Shown here piece after piece: positions 1 to 6,226 of a DNA stretch of 9,842 bases. Numbering within the stretch: the first letter of the stretch is position 1; every line of letters starts with the position of its first letter. The notes beneath the pieces were generated by a model. That model saw only the letters and a program-made list of their open reading frames with translations, ran no database searches and was not told the DNA's origin. The DNA lies in assembly GCA_003229495.1 (NCBI GenBank), contig QIEB01000525.1, positions 1-9,842 on the forward strand, read 5' to 3'. The DNA is from Flammeovirgaceae bacterium. GTDB taxonomy: Bacteria > Bacteroidota > Bacteroidia > Cytophagales > Cyclobacteriaceae. A program made the position numbers and the translations under genes.

Positions 1-1027
1 GTATTTCCTCCATCATCCCATCGCTGAAGTACTCTTGCTGGGGATCATTGCTCATGTTTACAAATGGTAATACAGCAATGGATTTATCATTCTCTGAAAC
101 TGCTGCATTTGGCTCACCAACTTCTTGGCTTGGTTCAAGGGCACTTGAACGAGGAAACAAATACAATATAATTATGACCAGCGCCATCCCCACGATAAGG
201 AATTTGCTGGTCAATGGCTTTCTTTGAGCTCTCGAGTAAGGGTTTCGCCAGGATTGTTTGGAAGTGGTTCTGACAAACCCTTCCGGGCTGCGCTCATAGT
301 TCCAGGCCAGATATAGAGCCACTGGGAAACCAGCAATGAGGATGCTCACCAAGGCAGTTGATGACCATATGGGCAAGCTAACTACCGAACTTGCATACGG
401 TAGTAACAACATTAGCAGCAGTGATAGTACCACAAAGGTCGCCCCAGCCTGTATTACTCCCCGTCTTTGAACTTCTGCCAGGAAGTGACCTGATAATTCT
501 TTATAATTATTTATCTCTGGTATGGGCAGACCAACCCCTTGAAGAGCGTAGGTCTTGACAGGGTAATCGACATTTTTCAGTTGTGTTTCACCCAGGTATT
601 GTGCTTGAATATCACCTCTTCCCCTGATCGCTTTGTGAATGGATTCAGTTATATAAATACCACCAGGATCAGCAATGGATTGTATACGGGCTGCAATATT
701 CACGCCATCACCAAAGACATCCTGGTCCTTGAAGGTAATATCCCCCAAGTGGATGCCTATCCGAAGGATCAGCTCCTGATCATCTGATAAGGCTTTCTGA
801 ATAGCTAATGCACAGCTTACCGCATCCCCGGCACTGCTAAAACTAGCCAGGAGTCCATCACCCATTTCTTTAAGGTATTTACCCCGGCATTTTTCGATCA
901 GTGGTTTCTGAAGGATCCGGTTCTGGTCCAGCAACCGCATGGCCTTTTGCTGGTCCTTCCCCATCATTGCGGTATACCCGACGATGTCAGTAAACATGAT
1001 GGCGGCTAGTTGGCTGGATTGGGACAC
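1..1027 (-). CDS. Class III adenylate cyclase with membrane domain and TolB-like region (N-terminal part, cut by left edge)
   Basis: The visible part is 342 codons. Predicted role: ATP to cyclic AMP in the cytoplasm, tethered to the inner membrane. The catalytic domain (about residues 8-175) keeps all six canonical class III residues: metal-binding D14 (MFTDIVGYTA) and D57 (KEMGDG), adenine-selecting K53 and D103, and transition-state N110 and R114 (GDGVNIAAR). The K/D pair argues for ATP rather than GTP. Three hydrophobic segments follow (about 191-212, 222-242, 274-292). After them comes the start of a TolB-like domain (KSIAVLPFVNMSND, from about 315), which continues off the window; family members usually end in TPR repeats. 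I chose GTG at 1025-1027 because the resulting VSQSSQLAAIMFTDIVGYTA matches the usual start of this family, and an in-frame stop lies only a few codons upstream. It is transcribed away from the cassette on the plus strand. Confidence 0.93.
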   Translation of the reverse strand, partial: MSQSSQLAAIMFTDIVGYTAMMGKDQQKAMRLLDQNRILQKPLIEKCRGKYLKEMGDGLLASFSSAGDAVSCALAIQKALSDDQELILRIGIHLGDITFKDQDVFGDGVNIAARIQSIADPGGIYITESIHKAIRGRGDIQAQYLGETQLKNVDYPVKTYALQGVGLPIPEINNYKELSGHFLAEVQRRGVIQAGATFVVLSLLLMLLLPYASSVVSLPIWSSTALVSILIAGFPVALYLAWNYERSPEGFVRTTSKQSWRNPYSRAQRKPLTSKFLIVGMALVIIILYLFPRSSALEPSQEVGEPNAAVSENDKSIAVLPFVNMSNDPQQEYFSDGMMEEI

Positions 1028-1368
1028 CTTGTTAGATATGAATTATCAGTGATGAATTATTTAGTTACTATGTTACTGAGCTAAAAATTCACTTACGAAT
1101 TTCAAAATACAAATTACAAAAAATGGTGTAGGAACAAATTCGTAATGCATAATTCCTCATTTGCAACTAATGTGAATGGTCGTGGTCACTTCATTGCCCA
1201 GCGGCAGACAGGCTTATCCTGACGCACTCTGCTTTCGGCCCATTCTCAAGAAGAGACTAAGGACAGATAAAGGTTTTGACTGTTTGCAACATTCCTACCA
1301 ACATTTGAACGGTATGTTATAGCGGCTTATTAGACTTTTTACCAATTTAACACATAAATGTCAGGGCT
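1028..1368. other. Divergent intergenic region (341 bp)
   Basis: No convincing gene is seen on either strand. The left half is AT-rich and holds a 9-bp direct repeat ATGAATTAT at 1038-1046 and 1052-1060, and the inverted repeat listed separately. On the minus strand, TTTG (1138-1135) followed 18 nt later by TAATTTG (1116-1110) loosely resembles the Bacteroidota TTTG / TAnnTTTG promoter pattern and would suit the cyclase gene, but this is weak. A possible bulged hairpin lies at 1204-1232 (GCAGA-CAGG paired with CCTG and TCTGC). A four-codon reading frame, ATG at 1358 to TGA at 1370-1372, overlaps the TTG start of the next gene. No convincing plus-strand promoter could be fixed. Confidence 0.5.
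1093..1145. repeat. 10-bp perfect inverted repeat upstream of the cyclase gene
   Basis: TTACGAATTT at 1093-1102 is the exact reverse complement of AAATTCGTAA at 1136-1145, with 33 bp between the arms. It lies 66-118 bp upstream of the cyclase start and overlaps the weak promoter-like pattern on the minus strand. It could be an operator, a long-loop hairpin, or a fragment of an AT-rich intergenic repeat. The arms are perfect but the base composition is simple, so a functional role is only a guess. Confidence 0.4.
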
Positions 1369-2409
1369 TTGAAAACACTAAACAGATTACCAATAGTACT
1401 ACTACTGGCCTCAGTATTTGTATTCTCCGCGTGCAGCATCGATAACGGCCGCTGGTCTTTTTCATTACAGAAACAATTCATTAACTTTTACTACTCGTTT
1501 TACGATTTTATCATTTTGGGTGCAATAATCCATAATATGTCCAGTTACTTTCAATTTAACGGGACAAATCAATTCTCACCTAGACAAGTCTTGTCTTTGG
1601 CAGATAAAGTGCTGTCCGAAGTGTTGAGTAAAAAGCCTAATGGGAAAATTTCACATCTTATAACGGCCACCTCTTGCCCCGATCAGTTGGCACCTTCCAT
1701 GGGGCAGATGATCTATCAAAAGTTCAGCAAAGATCTTTCCGAAACCCATATTTTGGATCTGGTACAGGGTTGCGCCGGTGGTACCTCGGCCCTGATTCTG
1801 GGAAGTGAGCTGGCTCAAATGCACTCAAGTGATGTACTGGTAGTGCTGGCAGATGCAGCCAGAAATGCGGTGTCCGAGTCCGATCCCAATTATCATCAGT
1901 TTGGGAATGGATGTTTTGGTTGTATTATTTCTTACAACCATAACGGAAATTTGGGGTTAATACATAACGCATCCAGGGCATTTAAGGAACTGACAGAAGT
2001 GGTACAGATCAAATTAGGTCATGATGCAAATTTTATCATAAAAAATGAAAATGCGGATATCACGCATGACCCCATTACACATCTTGGACTATCCCTGGAT
2101 AATGGATTGGCAATAAAGTTGTTGAAAAAGGCCCCAACCTTTTATAAAGATTTTGTGCACCAAGCAAACGAGAAGCCCGATGTCATAATATTTCACCAGG
2201 TGAACCGACAAATAATCCAGGCCTTAAAATCTATATTTCAACACGAGATACCGGAGATCATTGATGTCACCGAGATAGCTGGAAATTGCGGGACTGCATC
2301 AGTAGGTATTGCATTGGACAGCTGCAAGGAAAATCTGAGTGGAAAAAAAGTGATGATCTGCGGATTTGGAACAGGGGGTATTATTACTGCCGGATTATGG
2401 CAATTCTGA
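1369..2409 (+). CDS. Divergent ketoacyl-ACP synthase III-like (thiolase-fold) protein with lipoprotein-type leader
   Basis: This is a 346-residue thiolase-fold condensing enzyme related to FabH. Seen directly: a nucleophile Cys at C135 (DLVQGCAGG), a histidine in the HQxN position at H276 (FHQVNR), and an asparagine at N306 (IAGNCGTASVG). The His-Asn spacing of 30 equals that of E. coli FabH (H244, N274). ATSCPDQLAPSMGQ (from about 100) matches the FabH region before the active-site helix. The FabH loop around TSDEWIxxRTG is absent and the N-terminal part is short. By family, it should condense an acyl-CoA or acyl-ACP with a malonyl-type extender; the substrate is unknown. Oddly, residues 1-22 (MKTLNRLPIVLL...FSAC) look like a lipoprotein signal, which would export a normally cytoplasmic enzyme. 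No ATG is available at the 5' end; TTG 1369 is the only reasonable start there, and the next in-frame ATG (1537) would cut into the fold. First gene of the cassette, 32 bp from the next. Confidence 0.8.
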   Translation: MKTLNRLPIVLLLASVFVFSACSIDNGRWSFSLQKQFINFYYSFYDFIILGAIIHNMSSYFQFNGTNQFSPRQVLSLADKVLSEVLSKKPNGKISHLITATSCPDQLAPSMGQMIYQKFSKDLSETHILDLVQGCAGGTSALILGSELAQMHSSDVLVVLADAARNAVSESDPNYHQFGNGCFGCIISYNHNGNLGLIHNASRAFKELTEVVQIKLGHDANFIIKNENADITHDPITHLGLSLDNGLAIKLLKKAPTFYKDFVHQANEKPDVIIFHQVNRQIIQALKSIFQHEIPEIIDVTEIAGNCGTASVGIALDSCKENLSGKKVMICGFGTGGIITAGLWQF

Positions 2410-2441
2410 ATATATGATTCTTATCAGATAAACAAACTATC

Positions 2442-4028
2442 ATGTTACCTTTCAATCTGCCACTTTTGAAGTTATACCTAATCATCCTAATGAGTTTCAC
2501 AGTATTCTTCTACCTAACCGCAGCCCTTTTTTATTTATTTTCCCCAGGAAATTCGTATAAGGTATCAGACTTCCCTCAATTTTGGAAGGAGATTTTTTAT
2601 GTTACCCTTAACCTGGCTATTTTTTCCCTTGCCACATTAATAACTTATGTTCTCTGGTTGAATGGATATACATTGATTTACCCTGATATTGGAGAACATG
2701 GCATAGCTTATTACCTACTTACGGTTCTTGCTACAGTTCTTATCCACAGCACTTATTTTTATTGGACCCACAGACTATTACATAGCAGTTCATTACTTTT
2801 CAGGTATCATCGATTACATCACTCCTCACATATGACCTCTCCGCTTGGGGCTTTTTATTTTCATCCTGTGGAAGGGCTTATTGTCAGTGGAATAGTTCCG
2901 GTAATTGCATTCCTCATACCCATACACTGGACCGTTATCCCTGTGTTTATTGTGATTATGACTACAATCAATATCTATGGTCATTCCGGTTTGGAATTTT
3001 TCCATAAGAATATCTATTACTCCTGGCCAGGGAAATGGTTTTCTTCCAGTACACATCATGAACAACACCATGATCATGGTATCGGAAATTATGGAATTTA
3101 TTTTTGCTTTTGGGATAACTGGATGAGTACCGAGAGAAAAGACTTTACTCAGAATTTTAAAACAATTACTTCAAAGCGTATTGGATTTAATACTCCTCAT
3201 TTCAGAAGGAAACTTCCCTTCATTTCCATATTCATGCTTATTATTTTTCTGAATATGACTATTGGTTGCACTTATTATAAATCAAATGCAATCACGCCGC
3301 CCACCAAGGAATCAATTGATCAGCTAAAATACTCTGGGGATTTTATTGTGATCCATCAAGGAAGTTCAATTCGGGATACTCCGGCCTGGTATCTGGCAAA
3401 TATTGAAATAAATAACAAAGAAGCAGTTATTACGGCAACTTTGCTTAAAGAATGGTATCCAGAAGGGCTTTATTCTAGAGGTAATAGATATAGTCCTAAA
3501 GAGCAACCTACCCTGGTCAATGAGATACATATTTATGTGAATAAAATCAATGCGAAATATGGAGCAGTTGAAATTAAATTCTCGGAATTGGCGGGTATGG
3601 AAATTATGGATAAGGACAAGGCATTGACCGCACTATCTGGCGCATCAGCCACATTACTAATGGTTTCCGTAATTGCTATTCTTGGGGCAGCCCTTACTTC
3701 ATGCCCATATATTTATTCCACTAGTTCTAATGGGTTCGCTTTCGAAGGGGAAATCTATGGTGGGGCCATATACAAATCTTTGGAACGGCATGACTATTTA
3801 AAGCTTAAAAGTTTAGAGCTGGTAAATAATAAGTATACTATTCAAATTGCCAATAAACTCCACGAGAAACAGTTCATTAATTTCATGGAAATAGTCCAAG
3901 TAGACTGTTCTGAGGATGTAGCCGTCTTTTCGGATCAGTATGGAGAATTTTACACCATAAAGGATCCCAAACCTCCTTCAACCGCTTTTTCTTCTAACCG
4001 GGTAGATCTGCTTCCTTTGACCGGGTAG
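2442..4028 (+). CDS. Fatty acid hydroxylase (sterol desaturase family) fused to a lipoprotein-like domain; C-terminus lost by frameshift
   Basis: Residues 1 to about 240 form a membrane di-iron hydroxylase of the fatty acid hydroxylase superfamily. Hydrophobic segments lie at about 9-33, 49-74, 89-108 and 147-180. All histidine boxes are present: H110-x3-H114 (HRLLH), H123-x2-H126-H127 (HRLHH) and H206-x2-H209-H210 (HEQHH). It should use O2 to hydroxylate or desaturate a lipid chain at the membrane. A second, unrelated half follows. Residues about 259-275 are hydrophobic and end in TIGC (C276), as in a lipoprotein signal. Then comes a domain of unknown function with another hydrophobic stretch (about 394-420) and a TSCPYIYS...GEIYGGAIY segment. 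The frame stops at TAG 4026-4028 only because of a 23-bp tandem duplication; without it translation continues into 4043-4873. The gene lies between the synthase-like gene and the radical SAM gene on the same strand. Confidence 0.85.
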   Translation: MLPFNLPLLKLYLIILMSFTVFFYLTAALFYLFSPGNSYKVSDFPQFWKEIFYVTLNLAIFSLATLITYVLWLNGYTLIYPDIGEHGIAYYLLTVLATVLIHSTYFYWTHRLLHSSSLLFRYHRLHHSSHMTSPLGAFYFHPVEGLIVSGIVPVIAFLIPIHWTVIPVFIVIMTTINIYGHSGLEFFHKNIYYSWPGKWFSSSTHHEQHHDHGIGNYGIYFCFWDNWMSTERKDFTQNFKTITSKRIGFNTPHFRRKLPFISIFMLIIFLNMTIGCTYYKSNAITPPTKESIDQLKYSGDFIVIHQGSSIRDTPAWYLANIEINNKEAVITATLLKEWYPEGLYSRGNRYSPKEQPTLVNEIHIYVNKINAKYGAVEIKFSELAGMEIMDKDKALTALSGASATLLMVSVIAILGAALTSCPYIYSTSSNGFAFEGEIYGGAIYKSLERHDYLKLKSLELVNNKYTIQIANKLHEKQFINFMEIVQVDCSEDVAVFSDQYGEFYTIKDPKPPSTAFSSNRVDLLPLTG

Positions 4029-4043
4029 ATCTGCTTCCTTTGA
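3997..4043 (+). repeat. Perfect 23-bp tandem duplication causing a frameshift
   Basis: Positions 3998-4020 are repeated exactly and without a spacer at 4021-4043 (starts CCGGGTAGATCT, ends CTTCCTTTGA); the periodic stretch begins one base earlier, at A3997. The unit is 23 bp, not a multiple of three, so the second copy shifts the frame. The upstream frame then reads PLTG and stops at TAG 4026-4028. Confidence 0.97.
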
Positions 4044-4873
4044 TCGTAGAATCAGATCATAAGTATTTCCAGTTTGATGAGATTACCGGTGATCAGGGCG
4101 TGAATCAAGTAATCATGACGTTTAGCAAGCCCGCCGTTGCCCAAAGTGCAAAGCTATTACTGAATGTAAAAAATTCAATATTTGGGGACTATGTATATGG
4201 AGAGTTCACCAAATATTTTGGCAATTACTATTCTGACTGGATCGAAGAGCAAGGGGACTTACCTCCGGATGATCATATTCAATGGCAAAAGGATCAAAAG
4301 GTAATGCTGGAAGTACAAATGCAGACGGATAAAGGATGGGAAACCATGGATTATTTGTATGTGGTAGGTCCATTCGGCGCAAAAGATCTGGTATTACCCC
4401 TTGACCTATCCCGTCATAAAGGGGATGAACTAAATATCCGACTTACTTCTGGGTTTATGTTCTGGGAAGTTGACCAGGCGGCTATAGATTTTAGTAATAA
4501 TGAACCAATGGTAGTAAAGAAATTAACTCCCCTTAAAGTCAGGTCAAATAAATCTGTGAACCAGTTATCATTGGTATTAGAAGATGACCAAAAATATCTT
4601 CATCAATTTGAAATAGGAGATTTGACGTCCATGGAATTTTCAGCTTCTCCCTTAAATTCCGATTCTCAACGCTCCCTTTTTCTTCACAGTAAAGGTTACT
4701 ATGAGCATCAACGGGATTATACCAATTATCCGAACATTCTAGCCTTGTACAGTTTCAAGGAACCGGGCAAACTGTCCTCCTTTTCCGTAGAAAAATATAA
4801 TGAATTATTACTGCTTGCCGATATTGGAATTATTAATGTAAGAAATACAGTAGATGAAGATGGTGAGCAATAA
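4040..4873 (+). CDS. C-terminal portion of the split lipoprotein-like gene (unknown function)
   Basis: These 277 codons are most likely the displaced end of the gene beginning at 2442 rather than an independent gene. The first codon is a TTG inside the second repeat copy, without a Shine-Dalgarno site, and there is no signal peptide. The protein looks like a soluble, beta-rich domain with motifs such as YLYVVGPFGAKDLVLPLDLS and SGFMFWEVDQAAIDFS; I do not recognise it. In the repaired protein this would be the last third, following the lipobox-like segment, and so probably non-cytoplasmic. Re-initiation is conceivable because the upstream stop is only 11 nt before the TTG. It overlaps the radical SAM gene by 20 bp, suggesting coupled translation of that gene. 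Confidence 0.6.
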   Translation: MIVESDHKYFQFDEITGDQGVNQVIMTFSKPAVAQSAKLLLNVKNSIFGDYVYGEFTKYFGNYYSDWIEEQGDLPPDDHIQWQKDQKVMLEVQMQTDKGWETMDYLYVVGPFGAKDLVLPLDLSRHKGDELNIRLTSGFMFWEVDQAAIDFSNNEPMVVKKLTPLKVRSNKSVNQLSLVLEDDQKYLHQFEIGDLTSMEFSASPLNSDSQRSLFLHSKGYYEHQRDYTNYPNILALYSFKEPGKLSSFSVEKYNELLLLADIGIINVRNTVDEDGEQ

Positions 4874-6014
4874 GATCATAGCCGGAATTAGTAATGATCT
4901 GATCTGGATTAGGATCTGGCTTCATATAACCTCCATAGCCTGGAAGATATTGAAGAATCCAGTCAGGGTGATCAAAATCCTGATGCGGCTTGAATTGATA
5001 CGGCGTTCTTACATGGGGGACTCAAGGCCTAAGAAACTGGCCAAGACCGGAAATCGTTATTTTTGGGATATAGGTATCCCGGGATGGCCCTCCAGTGCTT
5101 TCACTAACTTGATCAAAGGAGAAATTAACAGGGTTTATCCTTTTAAGGAACAAACCGAACTGACCTCTTTAATGCTATCGGTAACTAATAAATGTCCCTT
5201 GCAGTGTGAGCATTGTTATGAGTGGGATAACCTTAACAAAAAAGATGAATTGTCTTCTGAGTCATTGAGAAAGATCGTGCATGATTTTCAACAGCGGGGA
5301 ATAGCTCATATCATGCTTGGGGGAGGAGAGCCTATGATGAAGTATGTTGAATTACTTAAAATCTTAAATGAATCTAAAAAATGCACTGATTTTTGGCTGG
5401 TTACCTCCGGAATTAACTTTACAAAAGAAAGAGCCAGGAGACTTAAAGAGGAAGGGCTGACCGGAATCTATCTTAGTCTGGATAATTTTGATGAGATGAA
5501 ACATGATTCCTTCCGTCACTATAATGGGTCTTTTCAAAATGCAAAAATGGCCGCAAAGAATGCGGTGGAAAATGGAATAGTAGTGGGGTTGTCCTTGTGC
5601 CCCGTAAGGTCTTTTTTATCCAAACAGAATCTTGATACCTATGCAAGTTTGGCCAGGGACTGGGCGGTATCTTTTATCCTGGTGGTAGAGCCTCGTGATG
5701 TGGGACATTACTCTGGCAAGGATGTACTCCTCAATCTGGAGGAATTTAACCTTCTGGAAGAGTTCTTTTATACTATGAATAATTCATCGGACCGAAATAC
5801 TTACCCTATTGTTACCTACCCTGCCCATCATCAACAAAAAACCGGTTGTTATGGTGCAGCCAGCCGTTATATGTTTATTGATCAGATGGGTAATATTCAA
5901 ACCTGTCCTTTCTGCAGACAAAAAGGAGGGAACATTTTAGACGATTCCCTGGATGAAAGTCTGGAAAATTTAAGGAAAATAGGGTGTAGTAAATACCGAT
6001 TAACGGAAATTTGA
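4854..6014 (+). CDS. Radical SAM enzyme with twitch/SPASM-like four-cysteine C-terminus
   Basis: This 386-residue protein has the radical SAM cluster motif C114-x3-C118-x2-C121 (CPLQCEHC), which binds a 4Fe-4S cluster and cleaves S-adenosylmethionine, and the SAM-binding GGGEP motif at 156-160. The C-terminus holds C332-x13-G-x4-C351-x2-C354 and C378. The first part fits the CX9-15GX4C signature of SPASM/twitch domains, so one auxiliary Fe-S cluster is likely. Residues about 14-50 form a hydrophobic or amphipathic helix region that could contact the membrane. The substrate is unknown. SPASM-type enzymes often modify peptides, but no precursor peptide gene is visible, and the lipid-enzyme neighbours point to a lipid or small-molecule substrate (inference). 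The start overlaps the upstream frame by 20 bp; ATG 4854 and ATG 4860 are both possible. Last gene of the cassette, followed by a 212-bp gap. Confidence 0.9.
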   Translation: MKMVSNKIIAGISNDLIWIRIWLHITSIAWKILKNPVRVIKILMRLELIRRSYMGDSRPKKLAKTGNRYFWDIGIPGWPSSAFTNLIKGEINRVYPFKEQTELTSLMLSVTNKCPLQCEHCYEWDNLNKKDELSSESLRKIVHDFQQRGIAHIMLGGGEPMMKYVELLKILNESKKCTDFWLVTSGINFTKERARRLKEEGLTGIYLSLDNFDEMKHDSFRHYNGSFQNAKMAAKNAVENGIVVGLSLCPVRSFLSKQNLDTYASLARDWAVSFILVVEPRDVGHYSGKDVLLNLEEFNLLEEFFYTMNNSSDRNTYPIVTYPAHHQQKTGCYGAASRYMFIDQMGNIQTCPFCRQKGGNILDDSLDESLENLRKIGCSKYRLTEI

Positions 6015-6040
6015 CTAAAGTGTTAATAACCTCCAAATGA

Positions 6041-6062
6041 GTTCAGGAGTGCATTCCGGAAC
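6041..6062 (+). terminator. Hairpin after the radical SAM gene, possible terminator
   Basis: GTTCAGGA and TCCGGAAC pair over eight positions with one A-G mismatch around the loop GTGCAT. The stem starts 26 nt after the radical SAM stop. No T-run follows, so this is not a classical intrinsic terminator. The rest of the 6015-6226 gap is AT-rich and shows no gene; a promoter for the next gene is expected there but none could be fixed. Confidence 0.25.
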
Positions 6063-6226
6063 ATCGGACATTCAAACAAATGGAAGTTCTCTGTTTCTGG
6101 CAAAAAAAACCAGCCCTAAGAATTTCAAAAATCAACCAAAAGTCGCCTTGCCAGCCTCGATAAAAATTAATATATTGATATAATTCATGTCTTAAACTGT
6201 GCGGTTTCACCAATTAATCTCATACC

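Larger units (their letters stand above)
2442..4873 (+). pseudogene. Complete hydroxylase-lipoprotein gene, interrupted by a 23-bp duplication
   Basis: The frames 2442-4028 and 4040-4873 read as one gene broken by a +23-nt event. Removing one repeat copy joins ...SSNRVDLLPL directly to IVESDHKYFQF with no other change and gives 802 codons plus stop. No further stop or frameshift occurs in the 276 codons downstream, so the lesion is either recent, reversible, or an assembly error. Whether the product is truncated in the cell cannot be decided from this sequence. Confidence 0.75.

Noticed and set aside
539..787. Plus-strand open frame of 82 codons opposite the cyclase domain
   Set aside because: The minus strand here encodes the conserved catalytic core with all active-site residues; the plus-strand frame resembles no known protein.
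1204..1232. Bulged hairpin GCAGA-CAGG...CCTG...TCTGC as a structured RNA or riboswitch
   Set aside because: The stem has a six-base asymmetric bulge, is short, and matches no RNA family I can recognise.
1369..2409. Housekeeping FabH
   Set aside because: The protein lacks the usual N-terminal FabH loop, carries a leader, and sits with non-housekeeping genes rather than with fab genes.
4040..4873. Treating this frame as an independent gene with its own start
   Set aside because: Its only 5' start is a TTG inside the duplicated copy, and removing one copy joins it exactly to the upstream frame. It is kept as a listed fragment but not as a separate function.
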